DNA of 64,000 nucleotides, from assembly GCF_014203115.1 (NCBI RefSeq), contig NZ_JACHIJ010000004.1, forward strand, positions 186,001 to 250,000, read 5' to 3'. Source of the stretch: Afipia massiliensis. GTDB taxonomy: Bacteria; Pseudomonadota; Alphaproteobacteria; Rhizobiales; Xanthobacteraceae. The first letter of the stretch is position 1; every line of letters begins with the position of its first letter. Both the position numbers and the translations under genes were made by a program. The notes under the pieces are model-generated. The model saw only the letters and a program-made list of their open reading frames with translations. It made no database searches and was not told the DNA's origin. Positions 1 through 9,489 of the stretch are shown here, in pieces.

Positions 1-496
1 GATAGATCGCATAGACGGTCTCGCGGGTCCGCTCGACCTTGCGAATATGCTGAAGCGTCTGCTCGACGGTCCAGTTGCTGGGCACGCTGACGAACTCGGT
101 CGTCATCATCGCGCCGGCGGTGTTCTCCGGATAGGCCAGCAGGCCGACAATCGCTCCGCGGGATACGGCATCGAGCCCGGCCAGAAGCTCCGTCTTCGCG
201 GGCTCGTCGAGCTGCTGCACGATGTCCGCCGCCATGTCGGCGGACATCCCTGCGAGCAAAGGTGCCGCGACATGACGAGGCAGCGCCTCGATGATCTCGG
301 CGCCGAAATCCAGTTCCGGCTTGTCGAGAATCTCGATCGCGAACTCACGCGGCAGCAGCCGCATAACGTCCGCGGCGTCCGACGGCGGGAGTGTGTTGAG
401 AATTTCGACGGTGTCGGCGGCGTGCTCGCCGATCAGGCTCGCGGCCAGAACAGCCGCATTGAAAGCGCCTTCATGCGCTGCATGGGTATCAGTCAT
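1..496 (-). CDS. mgtE: Magnesium transporter MgtE, N-terminal part (runs off the window)
   Basis: Reading the minus strand from the ATG at 496 gives an open frame of about 165 codons that leaves the window at base 1. It begins MTDTHAAHEGAFNAAVL. It is the helical MgtE N domain, with repeated short helices (LPPSDAADVMRLLP, EALPRHVAAPLLAGM), followed by the diagnostic YPENTAGAMMT junction that opens the first CBS domain. In the family this cytosolic region senses Mg2+ and gates a five-helix channel, which would lie outside the window. A Shine-Dalgarno-like GAAGGTGAG precedes the ATG. The identification is firm although most of the protein is missing. Confidence 0.9.
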   Translation of the reverse strand, partial: MTDTHAAHEGAFNAAVLAASLIGEHAADTVEILNTLPPSDAADVMRLLPREFAIEILDKPELDFGAEIIEALPRHVAAPLLAGMSADMAADIVQQLDEPAKTELLAGLDAVSRGAIVGLLAYPENTAGAMMTTEFVSVPSNWTVEQTLQHIRKVERTRETVYAIY

Positions 497-719
497 AGCT
501 CACCTTCAGGTTCTGCCGGCAACGGCAGGGTCGGTGAGCTGGCAGGTGCTCTAGACCACTGGGACCGTTGTCGGCGAAATACGTGGACTGTCGCTTGGCA
601 TAGTTGATTGGTTTCCAGTGATGGGCATCGAACGCGAGCGGACGCGCCCCTGCGGCTGACATGATCCTTCAGCAGGGCGACGTCAAGAAAAAATCTTCAG
701 GGATGGGGTCTGTTCGGCC

Positions 720-1466
720 TTACGCGCTCATCTTGGCCGCGAGGGCGTCCGACACCTCGAAATTCGCATAGACGTTCTGGACGTCATCATGCTCGTTCAG
801 GAGATCGAGCAGCTTGAACAGCTTCTCGCCGGTCTCGTCGTCGACCGTAATGGTGTTCTGCGGCTTCCACACCAGCGCGGCCTTGCGCGCTTCGCCGAAC
901 TTCGCCTCCAGCGCCTTGGCCACTTCGCGAAACGTCTCCGGCGATGCGAAGACTTCGTGGCCGTCTTCGCTCGACGCCACATCCTCGGCACCGGCCTCGA
1001 TCGCGGCTTCCAGCATGGCGTCATCGGAGGCGACCTTGGCGTCGTATTCGATCACGCCGACGCGGTCGAACATGAAGGACACCGAGCCGGTTTCGCCGAG
1101 ATTGCCGCCAGACTTGGTGAAGTAGGAACGGATGTCCGACGCAGCGCGATTGCGGTTGTCGGTCAGCGCCTCGACGATCACCGCGACGCCGCCGGGACCG
1201 TAGCCCTCGTAGCGGATCTCATCGTAGTTTTCGCCCTCGTTGCCGAGCGCCTTCTTGATGGCGCGCTCGATGTTGTCCTTGGGCACATTTTCCGCACGCG
1301 CCGCCGTGATCGCCAGCCGCAGGCGCGGGTTCATCGCCGGGTCCGGGGTTCCCAGTTTCGCCGCCACCGTGATTTCACGCGCGAGCTTGCCGAACATCTT
1401 GGACCGCATGGCGTCCTGCTTGCCCTTGCGGTGCATGATGTTCTTGAATTGGGAATGACCGGCCAT
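720..1466 (-). CDS. yebC: YebC/PmpR family protein
   Basis: A 248-residue protein beginning [18 protein letters not shown], the invariant opening of the YebC/PmpR family, and of normal length. The family has three domains; some members act as DNA-binding regulators and some are reported to help ribosomes through proline-rich stretches. The central segment [20 protein letters not shown] and the conserved acidic C-terminal part are visible. In many alphaproteobacteria yebC lies beside ruvC-ruvA-ruvB, but here no ruv gene follows: mgtE is downstream in the same orientation across a 223-bp gap. Family identity is certain; the molecular role in this organism is not. Confidence 0.95.
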   Translation of the reverse strand: MAGHSQFKNIMHRKGKQDAMRSKMFGKLAREITVAAKLGTPDPAMNPRLRLAITAARAENVPKDNIERAIKKALGNEGENYDEIRYEGYGPGGVAVIVEALTDNRNRAASDIRSYFTKSGGNLGETGSVSFMFDRVGVIEYDAKVASDDAMLEAAIEAGAEDVASSEDGHEVFASPETFREVAKALEAKFGEARKAALVWKPQNTITVDDETGEKLFKLLDLLNEHDDVQNVYANFEVSDALAAKMSA

Positions 1467-1696
1467 CGGAAATCTCTCGGGTGTTCAGCGATGCGTTGCA
1501 TGATTCCCGGGCATTGTTAACGCAACGGCCCGGCGGGGCGGCGTTATATTCCGGGAACGGTCAAATTTAAAGGCAGAACGCCCGATTTTCGGTATGGCGA
1601 TACGCTTGATCGGCCACGACAGCGGCAAAAGTTAACCATGACTTCATGCCGGGGTGCGATAATGCCTACCTATTGCACATATTTTAGAGCCCCCTT

Positions 1697-3448
1697 ATGG
1701 CGTTCGGTCTTTTTCGGAAGCGGCTGCCAGAACAGGTCAAGCCGAATATTTCCCTCGACGCGCCGGTGACGGCGCCTGAGCCGGTTGCGGCCGCCGATCA
1801 CGACTCGGCCCGCGAGATTCTCGAACTGCTGGAACTTGAGCTGGTGGCGATGATCCGCCAGCTCGAGCGTGCGGCGAATTCAGTCGCCAGCGGGGCGCAA
1901 TCCACCGCGACCACCCTGTACGCCATCCGTCATCGCGCCGACGCCCTGACCGACCGCACCAGCGACGCGCAGGCCACGGCAGAGACGTTTTCGCAGGCGG
2001 CGGAAAAGTTCACCCAGTCGGCCCACGGCATCGGCGCTCAGGTGCGCAGCGCCAGCAAGCTCGCGGATGAGGCCAGCGCCGCGGCGCGCGAAGCCAGCCT
2101 CAATGTCGATCGGTTGCGCGAGTCCTCCGCGGCGATCGGCAACGTCGTCAACCTGATCGCGACCATCGCCAAGCAGACCACGCTGCTGGCGCTGAATTCC
2201 ACCATCGAAGCGGCGCGCGCCGGTTCTGCGGGCCGCGGGTTCGCGGTCGTCGCGTCCGAGGTCAAGGCGCTCGCGGTCCAGACCCAGAACGCGACCGAGG
2301 AAATCAAGGCCAAGATCGACGCCCTGCAGCAGGACGCCGCAACGTCGTTCGACGCGGTGCATCGGATCTCCGCCGCCATCGACGCCATCAAGCCGGTGTT
2401 CGCGCACGTCAACGGCGCGGTGGCCGAGCAGAACGAAACCACCGGCGAGATCACGCAGAACGCAGCCTCTGCTTCGCAGTTCATCGCCTCGGTCGGCACC
2501 AGCAGCGCCGAGATCGACAACGCCGCCAAGGAAGCCGAAGCCCACGGCGAGAGCGTCGCGCAGGCCGGCAAAGCCGTGACGATGTTTGCCGAGAAGCTGA
2601 AAACGCGCTGCGCGGTTCTGCTGCGCCAGAACGAAAACGAGGAACGCAAGGCCGAGCGCATGCCGTGCCGCCTTCAGATCGAGATCGGCACCCACCCCTC
2701 CCCGATCAAGGCCGAGGTATTCGAGATTTCCATCGACGGCCTCCTGATCGGCGGCGCGGGCGCCGGCTCCATTCCATCTCATCAGGTGCTGAAGGCGACA
2801 CTGGAAGATATCGGTGTGTGCAGCATCCGCGTGACCGGACAAACCGCCGGTGGCGCGCTGGCCGAATTCGTATCACCCGACGCCGCGCTCAAGGACAGGA
2901 TCGAAGACAAGGTCTGGAGCATTCACGACGAGAACACCGAGTTCGTGACGCGGGCCATGGAAGCCGGCGATGCGATCACCAAGATTTTCGAGAACGCTGT
3001 CGCCAAGGGTGACATCACCCTCGATGATCTGTTCGACGAAGATTACGTGAAGATCGAAGGCACCGACCCGGTGCAGTATCGCACGCGGTTTCTCAACTGG
3101 GCCGACCGGGCGCTGCCCGAGATCCAGGAAGCCATGCTAGCTCGCGACGCTCGCGCGGCTTTCTGCGCCACGATCGACCGCAACGGCTATCTGCCGGTCC
3201 ACAACAAGGTATATTCGCATCCGCAACGCGCGGGCGATGCCGCCTGGAACACCGCGAACTGTCGTAACCGCCGGATATTCAACGACGCCGCCGGGCTCGC
3301 CGCCGGCCGCAACATCCGATCCTATCTGATCCAGAGCTATGCCCGCGACATGGGCAACGGCAAAACGATCATGATGCGCGAGATCGACGTGCCGATCCGC
3401 GTCAGGGGCCGTCATTGGGGTGGGTTCAGAACGGCGTATAAGGTTTAG
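1697..3448 (+). CDS. Soluble methyl-accepting chemotaxis protein with PilZ and C-terminal sensor domain
   Basis: 583 residues without any signal peptide or membrane segment. Residues about 40-300 form the coiled-coil MCP signalling domain, with the conserved hairpin tip around 153-193 (KQTTLLALNSTIEAARAG). Residues about 313-398 look like a PilZ domain, with the RxxxR box (RKAER, 317-321) and ISIDGLL; the usual D/N before xSxxG is Glu here. Residues 400-583 form a C-terminal sensory region with IDRNGYLPVHN (493-503), typical of cache-like domains attached to MCPs. It probably signals to CheA from the cytoplasm and may bind cyclic di-GMP. No che genes are nearby. The start lacks a strong ribosome site. 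Confidence 0.85.
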   Translation: MAFGLFRKRLPEQVKPNISLDAPVTAPEPVAAADHDSAREILELLELELVAMIRQLERAANSVASGAQSTATTLYAIRHRADALTDRTSDAQATAETFSQAAEKFTQSAHGIGAQVRSASKLADEASAAAREASLNVDRLRESSAAIGNVVNLIATIAKQTTLLALNSTIEAARAGSAGRGFAVVASEVKALAVQTQNATEEIKAKIDALQQDAATSFDAVHRISAAIDAIKPVFAHVNGAVAEQNETTGEITQNAASASQFIASVGTSSAEIDNAAKEAEAHGESVAQAGKAVTMFAEKLKTRCAVLLRQNENEERKAERMPCRLQIEIGTHPSPIKAEVFEISIDGLLIGGAGAGSIPSHQVLKATLEDIGVCSIRVTGQTAGGALAEFVSPDAALKDRIEDKVWSIHDENTEFVTRAMEAGDAITKIFENAVAKGDITLDDLFDEDYVKIEGTDPVQYRTRFLNWADRALPEIQEAMLARDARAAFCATIDRNGYLPVHNKVYSHPQRAGDAAWNTANCRNRRIFNDAAGLAAGRNIRSYLIQSYARDMGNGKTIMMREIDVPIRVRGRHWGGFRTAYKV

Positions 3449-3483
3449 GTTCTCGTATCGGAGCGATGCTCGCACCGACACAT

Positions 3484-3578
3484 CGTTGTCATGGCCGGGC
3501 TTGACCCGGCCATCCATCTAAAAAGAAATCCTTTGAAAAGACGGATTGCCGGGTCAAGCCCGGCAATGACGACAATAT
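3484..3578. repeat. REP-like inverted repeat pair (GCCGGG type)
   Basis: Two palindromic modules lie head to head: one around 3491-3513 (ATGGCCGGGCTTGACCCGG...) and one around 3544-3570 (ATTGCCGGGTCAAGCCCGGC...), joined by about 30 bp. Each can form a GC-rich hairpin and together they can form a larger one. This is the type of intergenic palindrome that is abundant in Bradyrhizobium and Rhodopseudomonas genomes. It sits between convergent genes (the chemoreceptor and the YmdB-like gene) and may act as a bidirectional transcription barrier. Confidence 0.75.
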
Positions 3579-3609
3579 CGGTTCGCAAGGCTGATACCTC
3601 TTACGAACG

Positions 3610-4428
3610 CTACCAGAAATCCGGCACGGCCCGTTCCAGCAACGGACCGATCCGCACAGCCGCCACACGCGTTGCAAGGCCGGTCGTATCATCGGTCTCG
3701 ACCGCGATGCCGCTCAATGTCGCGACACCTTCCGCAGGCTCGAAACGTCCCGCCGGATAACCGCGCTGAAAGCGTCCAAGCGGCTCCTCGCGCTGCATCC
3801 CGATGATGGATTCATAATCTCCCGTCATGCCCGCGTCGGTCATGTAGGCCGTGCCGGAGGGAAGAATACGATGATCCGAGGTCGGCACATGGGTGTGCGT
3901 GCCGACCACGAGACTGGCGCGGCCGTCGCAGAAATAGCCTATCGCCTGTTTTTCGCTCGATGCCTCGCCGTGAAAATCAACAACGACCGCATCGGCAACC
4001 TCGCGCAGCGGACACGCATTCAGTTCGCGGTCGATGATGGCGAAAGGATCATCGAACGGCTGCATGAAGACGCGCCCGATGCCGTTGATGACCAATGCGC
4101 GCTTGCCGTTCCGGGTATCGATCAGCGCAGCGCCGCGGCCCGGCGTGCCCGGCGGAAAATTCGCCGGACGGATCAGCCGCGGCGCGCGCTCGATGAACAC
4201 CAGCGCCTCGCGCTGATCCCACGAATGATTGCCGAGCGTGATCGCATCCGCGCCGGCTTCCAGCAATTCATGATAAATTGCTTCGGTGATGCCGAAACCG
4301 CCGGCGGCATTCTCGCCGTTCACGATAACCAGATCGAGTTTCCAGTCGCGGATCAGGCCCGGAAGCATTTCGTTCACGGCCACGCGGCCACTGCGTCCCA
4401 CCACGTCGCCAACAAACAGAATGCGCAC
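3610..4428 (-). CDS. YmdB-family metallophosphoesterase (TIGR00282)
   Basis: 272 residues, matching the TIGR00282/YmdB family in length and motifs: MRILFVGDVVG at the start, then IVNGENAAGG, ITLGNHSWDQ, and VVGTHTHVPTSDHRI near residue 180. These supply the Asp, Asn and His ligands of a dinuclear metal site. Bacillus YmdB is a phosphodiesterase for 2',3'-cAMP-like substrates; the alphaproteobacterial role is unproven. It begins one base after the 5-formyl-THF cyclo-ligase stop, so the two are almost certainly co-transcribed, an arrangement common in Rhizobiales. Confidence 0.9.
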   Translation of the reverse strand: MRILFVGDVVGRSGRVAVNEMLPGLIRDWKLDLVIVNGENAAGGFGITEAIYHELLEAGADAITLGNHSWDQREALVFIERAPRLIRPANFPPGTPGRGAALIDTRNGKRALVINGIGRVFMQPFDDPFAIIDRELNACPLREVADAVVVDFHGEASSEKQAIGYFCDGRASLVVGTHTHVPTSDHRILPSGTAYMTDAGMTGDYESIIGMQREEPLGRFQRGYPAGRFEPAEGVATLSGIAVETDDTTGLATRVAAVRIGPLLERAVPDFW

Positions 4429-5019
4429 TTACAACCCCCGCAGATCAATCAGTTCGCGTTCCGTTAGCACACAATCGAGCTGTTCGTCGTGTGGAAGTCG
4501 CGGCACGGTTTCGATTTCCTGCACTGCAAACGCGACGCCGATGACGGTTATTTTCTTGATGGTACGCAGGTCCTGAAGGGTACGGTCGTAATAGCCGCGG
4601 CCATAGCCGATGCGGTGACCGGCGCGGTCGAAGGCCGCCAGCGGCACCAGCACAATATCCGGATCGACCTCATCCGCGTCAGACGACGGCTGGAAAATCC
4701 CGAAAGGCCCGCGCACGAGCCCCTCGTCAGGCTGCCATGCACGAAAGATCAGAGCCTCATTTCGCGCGATGATAACCGGCAGCGCCAGCGTAGCGCCTCT
4801 GTGCGCAAGCGCTCGCATCAACGGATACGGATCGAGTTCGCTGTTGATTGGCGAGTAGCCCGCGACGATGACACCGGGCGGCAGTTCAACCGGCAGGGAT
4901 GCCGCCGCGATGACCCTGGCAGCATCGGCGCGCGCTTCGACGCTCAACGCGTCACGCTGCGCCAGCGCGCCGCGCCGGAAATCGTCTTTCAGATTGTCGA
5001 GAAATTTATTTCCATCCAC
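4429..5019 (-). CDS. 5-formyltetrahydrofolate cyclo-ligase
   Basis: 196 residues, normal for the family. It converts 5-formyl-THF plus ATP to 5,10-methenyl-THF, salvaging a folate storage form. Visible motifs are VIVAGYSPINSELDP (folate/ATP region) and the hallmark GYGRGYYDRTL near residue 147, plus the conserved early lysine-arginine helix. Upstream lies the 6S RNA and then zapA; the ygfA-6S-zapA neighbourhood is widely conserved in proteobacteria and supports both assignments. Downstream it abuts the YmdB-like gene. Confidence 0.93.
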   Translation of the reverse strand: MDGNKFLDNLKDDFRRGALAQRDALSVEARADAARVIAAASLPVELPPGVIVAGYSPINSELDPYPLMRALAHRGATLALPVIIARNEALIFRAWQPDEGLVRGPFGIFQPSSDADEVDPDIVLVPLAAFDRAGHRIGYGRGYYDRTLQDLRTIKKITVIGVAFAVQEIETVPRLPHDEQLDCVLTERELIDLRGL

Positions 5020-5067
5020 CGCGGAGAGTCCTTGTCACCTCTCCTGCGCGAAAGGGGCGGAGGCGAA

Positions 5068-5230
5068 AAGAAAGTGCGAAGCCACGATGGCCGTTGAAGC
5101 ACTCGATCCCGGAGCACCTACGAAAGTAGGTGGGCACCATGTGACCGGATCCACGGATCCGGCCAGGGACAGTTCCCTGAAGGATCGATAAGGCCCCGGG
5201 GATATTATGGCTTCTGACGCGCGACGCAGC
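5068..5230 (-). ncRNA. ssrS: 6S RNA (approximate ends)
   Basis: On the minus strand between zapA and the cyclo-ligase gene lies a long imperfect hairpin. The 5' part GAAGCCATAATATCCCCGG and GATCC pair with GGGATC and TGGCTTC of the 3' part, leaving an open central region of the kind that mimics a melted promoter. Inside are two further hairpins (GGGAACTGTCCC; CCTACTTTCGTAGG). The 3' end reads GGCTTCGCACTTTCTTTT. Position between these two genes and overall shape match alphaproteobacterial 6S RNA, which binds the housekeeping RNA polymerase in slow growth. Ends are estimated to within about 10-15 bases. Confidence 0.78.
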
Positions 5231-5289
5231 CTCGCCTGACCAATGTAGTCACGATCACGCCGGAGCGCCAGCGGGGCCGCCGTCAATCG

Positions 5290-5673
5290 TCAGCCGATCG
5301 CGATGCCGTTGCGGGCCGGGCGATTCAGCGCCTGGGTCATTTTCTCGATCCGGTCGGACGCTGAATTCAGCGCGTTGGCGACGGCAGATTGTGTTGCCCG
5401 GGCCCGGTCCGCTGCGACGACACGAACGTCGCGCAGGGCGTTCAGTTCTTCCTCGAGAGCGCGGATACGCTGCCCGGCATCGACGAGTTCGTCGGCAACT
5501 GTCAACGCAGCCATCACGGTCAGGCGTCCATCGCCGATCTCGCCGAACTTGCCGCGCAGGCTGGCGATGCGGGCCTCCAGGCTTTCCGCCAGCCGCAGCA
5601 GCCGGCTTTCCTGCCCGGCCTCGCAGGCCATGCGATACTGTCGACCGTTGATGGTGACGTTGATGTGGCTCAT
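5290..5673 (-). CDS. zapA: Cell division protein ZapA
   Basis: 127 residues beginning MSHINVTINGRQYRMACEAGQE, the conserved N-terminal beta hairpin of ZapA, followed by LLRLAESLEARIASLRGKFG and a C-terminal coiled coil (about residues 65-120). ZapA bundles FtsZ filaments at the division ring. The gene overlaps the upstream DUF4164 gene by four bases (ATGA), so they are translationally coupled. The 6S RNA lies just downstream. Length and sequence are ordinary. Confidence 0.93.
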   Translation of the reverse strand: MSHINVTINGRQYRMACEAGQESRLLRLAESLEARIASLRGKFGEIGDGRLTVMAALTVADELVDAGQRIRALEEELNALRDVRVVAADRARATQSAVANALNSASDRIEKMTQALNRPARNGIAIG

Positions 5674-5999
5674 GGAGATTCTCCGGAATCGATCACCGAG
5701 CGGATGGTGTCGATGGCGACATCGAGGCGTTCCGCGATCTCGCGATTGGTCCGCTCCAGCGCCCGCGAGCGCACCAGCGTTCCGTCGAGTTCATTGGCGA
5801 GACGCGAACGATCGGCGCCGAGCGACTGGATCCGCGCGCCCAGATCATCGTCGATGCGATCGGATTCCCGGCGCCGCTCCACGGCACTTTCAAGCGCATC
5901 GAGCGCCGCCGCCAGCCGCCGCGTGGCGAGTTCGATGTCGCTCGCACCGGCAGGTGCGGGCTCTGGATTGGCGAAACCGTTGGCACTGCGGTCGGTCAT
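5670..5999 (-). CDS. DUF4164 family coiled-coil protein
   Basis: 109 residues from the ATG at 5999 (MTDRSANGFANPEP). The body is one long alpha-helical coiled coil: IELATRRLAAALDALESAVERR, later RSRLANELDGTLVRSRALERTN. This is the DUF4164 protein that accompanies zapA in Rhizobiales. A role in division alongside ZapA is inferred from the coupling (ATGA overlap) and the coiled coil, not shown. A longer frame extends upstream to 6056, but family members start near the chosen methionine. Confidence 0.8.
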   Translation of the reverse strand: MTDRSANGFANPEPAPAGASDIELATRRLAAALDALESAVERRRESDRIDDDLGARIQSLGADRSRLANELDGTLVRSRALERTNREIAERLDVAIDTIRSVIDSGESP

Positions 6000-6267
6000 C
6001 ACGGAACGGCGGCCTTTTTCGACTCTGGCCCGGCTTGAAAAGCAGCGAACCGGCAAGCATTTAGGCGGGTAAATTTACGACCCGGACGAGCCGCGCGCAA
6101 CGCTGGCCGCAAGCTATGCACACAAAGCGAAAACTCACGGCGAAAAGGCCGTAATGCCCTTGGACTCAAGGGTTTCACGATGCTATCCACCCTGCGAAAG
6201 CTTCCCCGGCCGTGGCATTTTTGAGACATACGGCCACTTCCCACATCGAATGTCAGGCGGACATCCC

Positions 6268-8259
6268 ATGACTGTGCGTGTCGACCCCTCCCGTATGGCC
6301 AATGCGATTCGCGCACTGGCCATGGACGCCGTGGAAAAGGCGAAATCGGGCCATCCCGGCCTGCCCATGGGCGCGGCCGACGTAGCCACCGTGCTGTTCA
6401 CCCAGTTCCTTAAATTCGATGCCAGCGACCCGGCCTGGCCGGACCGCGACCGTTTCGTGCTGTCCGCCGGCCACGGTTCGATGCTGCTCTATGCGCTGCT
6501 GTATCTGACCGGCAATTCGTCGATGACCATCGAGCAGATCAAGAATTTCCGTCAGCTCGGCTCGCTGACGCCGGGCCATCCGGAAAACTTCATCACGCCG
6601 GGCATCGAGACCACCACCGGTCCGCTCGGCCAGGGCATCGCCACCGCCGTCGGCATGGCGCTGGCCGAGCGCCGCATGGCCGCCGAGTTCGGCGGCGACA
6701 TCGTCGATCATCACACCTATGTGCTCGCCTCCGACGGCGACCTGATGGAAGGCATCAGCCAGGAAGCCATCGCGTTCGCCGGACACCTCAAGCTCAACAA
6801 GCTGATCGTACTGTTCGACGACAACGGCATTTCCATCGACGGCGCGATCTCGCTGTCGGATTCGGTCGATCAGGTGAAGCGCTTCGAGTCTGCTGGCTGG
6901 GCTGCCGAGCGTATCGACGGCCACGATCAAAAAGCCATCGCGGCCGCGCTGACGCGCGCGCAAAAATCCGACCGCCCGACCCTGATCGCGTGCAAGACCA
7001 CGATCGGCTTCGGCGCGCCGAACAAGGCGGGTTCGGAAAAGTCCCACGGCTCGCCGCTCGGCGCGGACGAAATCGCCGGCGCCCGCAAGAACCTGAAGTG
7101 GGATTCAGCACCGTTCGAGGTTCCGCAGGACATTCTCGACGCCTGGCGCGCAGCAGGATCTCGTGGCAAAGCTGCACATGAAGCCTGGACCAAGACCATC
7201 GGCACCAAGGACGCAGGCGCACGCGCCGAATTCGAGCGCCGCATGAAGGGCGAGCTTCCCGCCAAGGCGCTCGCGGATGCAGTCGCTGCGATGAAGGCCT
7301 CGCTTGCTGCGAGTCCGAAGGACATCGCCACCCGCACCGCGTCCGAGCAAGCGCTCGAAGTGCTCTGCGCGGCGGTGCCCGAGATGATCGGCGGTTCGGC
7401 CGATCTCACCGGCTCCAACAACACCCGCGTCAAGGGCATGGTCGCCATCTCCGCCAACAATTACGGCGGCCGTTACGTCAACTACGGCATCCGTGAGCAC
7501 GGCATGGCGGCCGCGATGAACGGCATGACCCTGCACGGCGGCCTGATTCCGTATTCGGGCACGTTCCTCGTGTTCTCCGACTATCTGCGCCCGGCGCTGC
7601 GGCTTGCGGCCTTGATGGGCGAGCGCGCGATCCACGTTCTCACCCACGATTCGATCGGCCTCGGCGAGGACGGCCCGACCCATCAGCCGGTCGAGCATCT
7701 GGCGGCGCTGCGCGCGATCCCGAACTGCAACGTGTTCCGGCCCTGCGACACGGTCGAGACGCTGGAATGCTGGCAGCTCGCGCTCGAAGCCAAGGATCGG
7801 CCCAGCGTGCTGGCACTGACCCGCCAGAACCTGCCGCAGCTGCGCCTTGCGAACGACGCCGACAACAAGTGCGCCGCCGGCGCCTATGAGATCTCCAAGG
7901 CCGACGGCGAGGCGAAAGTCTCGATCTTCGCGTCCGGCTCAGAGGTCTCGCTTGCGGTCGAGGCGCAGAAACTGCTCGCCGCGCGCGGCATTCCGACGCG
8001 GGTGGTCTCCGTGCCCTGCATGGATCTGCTGCTGGAACTGCCGAAGGCCCAAAAAGCCGCCATCATCGGCAAGGCGCCGGTGAAAATCGCCGTTGAAGCC
8101 GCGATTCGTCAGGGCTGGGACGCAGTCATCGGCTCCGACGGTATTTTCGTGGGCATGGACGGGTTCGGCGCCAGCGCCCCCTACAAGGATCTGTACCGGC
8201 ATTTCGGGATCACCGCGGAAGCCGTGGCGGAGGCCGCGCAGGCTGCTCTGAAGGCCTGA
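6268..8259 (+). CDS. tkt: Transketolase
   Basis: 663 residues from the ATG at 6268 ([20 protein letters not shown]), the usual family start; an in-frame ATG at 6250 and a longer open frame from 6154 are less likely. It transfers two-carbon ketol units in the pentose phosphate and Calvin pathways, using thiamine diphosphate. Motifs: [15 protein letters not shown] (substrate His), the ThDP-binding [10 protein letters not shown] with the downstream N(N)G region, and the C-terminal [11 protein letters not shown] glutamate. It heads a glycolytic run with gap, pgk and fba on the same strand, about 95 bases before gap, a layout seen in related autotrophs and rhizobia. Confidence 0.96.
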   Translation: MTVRVDPSRMANAIRALAMDAVEKAKSGHPGLPMGAADVATVLFTQFLKFDASDPAWPDRDRFVLSAGHGSMLLYALLYLTGNSSMTIEQIKNFRQLGSLTPGHPENFITPGIETTTGPLGQGIATAVGMALAERRMAAEFGGDIVDHHTYVLASDGDLMEGISQEAIAFAGHLKLNKLIVLFDDNGISIDGAISLSDSVDQVKRFESAGWAAERIDGHDQKAIAAALTRAQKSDRPTLIACKTTIGFGAPNKAGSEKSHGSPLGADEIAGARKNLKWDSAPFEVPQDILDAWRAAGSRGKAAHEAWTKTIGTKDAGARAEFERRMKGELPAKALADAVAAMKASLAASPKDIATRTASEQALEVLCAAVPEMIGGSADLTGSNNTRVKGMVAISANNYGGRYVNYGIREHGMAAAMNGMTLHGGLIPYSGTFLVFSDYLRPALRLAALMGERAIHVLTHDSIGLGEDGPTHQPVEHLAALRAIPNCNVFRPCDTVETLECWQLALEAKDRPSVLALTRQNLPQLRLANDADNKCAAGAYEISKADGEAKVSIFASGSEVSLAVEAQKLLAARGIPTRVVSVPCMDLLLELPKAQKAAIIGKAPVKIAVEAAIRQGWDAVIGSDGIFVGMDGFGASAPYKDLYRHFGITAEAVAEAAQAALKA

Positions 8260-8354
8260 TAAACATTCAGGATTCAGGTGATTGCATCGTGGCGTCATTC
8301 GGGGCAAAAACCGCCTCGAAAATCGTCATTTCCGACCTATCGAGGAGAAGTTGA

Positions 8355-9362
8355 ATGGCAGTTCGTGTCGCAATCAATGGATTTGGCCGTATCGGCCGCA
8401 ACATCCTGCGGGCCATTTATGAATCCAAGCGCACGGACATCGAGGTCGTCGCCATCAACGACCTCGGCCCGGTCGAAACCAACGCCCATCTGCTGCGCTA
8501 TGATTCCGTGCATGGCCGGTTCCCGGGCACCGTGACGGTCGACGGCGATTCCATCAATCTCGGCAACGGCAAGATCAAGGTCACCGCAGTGCGTGATCCG
8601 GCGACCCTGCCGTGGAAGGACCTCGGCATCGACATCGCGATGGAATGCACCGGCATTTTCAGCGCCAAGGCCAAGGCATCGGCGCATCTGACCGCAGGCG
8701 CCAAGCGCGTGCTGGTGTCCGCCCCGTCGGACGGCGCGGACGCGACCATCGTCTACGGCGTCAACCACGACAAGCTCACCAAGGATCACTTGGTCGTTTC
8801 GAACGGTTCCTGCACCACGAACTGCCTCGCGCCGGTCGCCAAGGTGCTGAACGACACCGTCGGCATCGAAACCGGCTTCATGACCACGATCCATGCCTAT
8901 ACCGGCGACCAGCCGACGCTCGACACCATGCACAGCGATCTCTATCGCGGCCGTGCGGCTGCGCTGTCGATGATCCCGACCTCCACGGGTGCGGCGAAGG
9001 CCATCGGCCTCGTGCTGCCGGAACTGCAGGGCAAGCTCGACGGCGTCGCGATCCGCGTGCCTACTCCGAACGTGTCGGTGATTGATCTCAAGATCGTCGC
9101 CAAGCGCGCGACGTCCAAGGAAGAGATCAACGACGCGATCAAGCGCGCGGCTCAACAGGAACTGAAGGGCATCCTCGGCACGACCAGCGATCAGAACGTC
9201 TCGATCGACTTCAACCACGACGCCCACTCGTCCACCTTCGCCTTCGACCAGACCAAGGTGCAGAACGGAACGCTGGTGCGCGTGCTGTCGTGGTACGACA
9301 ACGAGTGGGGCTTCTCGAACCGCATGGCCGACACGGCTGCTGCGATGAGCAAGCTGATCTGA
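8355..9362 (+). CDS. gap: Glyceraldehyde-3-phosphate dehydrogenase, type I
   Basis: 335 residues, full length. It oxidises glyceraldehyde-3-phosphate to 1,3-bisphosphoglycerate with NAD. Seen: the N-terminal Rossmann motif [14 protein letters not shown], the catalytic [12 protein letters not shown] (active-site Cys near 154), the following HAYTGDQ, and the C-terminal [14 protein letters not shown] clear ribosome site, GAGGAGAAGTTG, precedes the ATG. It is followed by a palindromic repeat and then pgk. Confidence 0.97.
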   Translation: MAVRVAINGFGRIGRNILRAIYESKRTDIEVVAINDLGPVETNAHLLRYDSVHGRFPGTVTVDGDSINLGNGKIKVTAVRDPATLPWKDLGIDIAMECTGIFSAKAKASAHLTAGAKRVLVSAPSDGADATIVYGVNHDKLTKDHLVVSNGSCTTNCLAPVAKVLNDTVGIETGFMTTIHAYTGDQPTLDTMHSDLYRGRAAALSMIPTSTGAAKAIGLVLPELQGKLDGVAIRVPTPNVSVIDLKIVAKRATSKEEINDAIKRAAQQELKGILGTTSDQNVSIDFNHDAHSSTFAFDQTKVQNGTLVRVLSWYDNEWGFSNRMADTAAAMSKLI

Positions 9363-9365
9363 AAA

Positions 9366-9471
9366 ACGTCATCTTGAGGTGCGCACTGGCGCACCTCGAA
9401 GGATGACATCGAACAAACTTCCACCCTTCGAGGCTCGCATCTACGACGCTCGCACCTCAGGGTGACGATGG
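9366..9471. repeat. Intergenic REP-like repeat (two palindromic modules)
   Basis: Between gap and pgk are two inverted modules. The first (9368-9409) pairs CTTGAGGTGCGC with GCGCACCTCGAAGG. The second (9423-9469) pairs CCCTTCGAGGCTCGC with GCTCGCACCTCAGGG. The same sequence family recurs after fba at 11815-11923. This is the CCTTCGAGG...CCTCAGGATGACG element common in Rhodopseudomonas and Bradyrhizobium. Inside a co-directional gene run it could stabilise or attenuate the mRNA. Confidence 0.75.
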
Positions 9472-9489
9472 GAAGAACGCAAGATCGCA

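Noticed and set aside
5035-5286. 83-codon frame over the zapA-cyclo-ligase gap
   Set aside because: The region is explained by 6S RNA.
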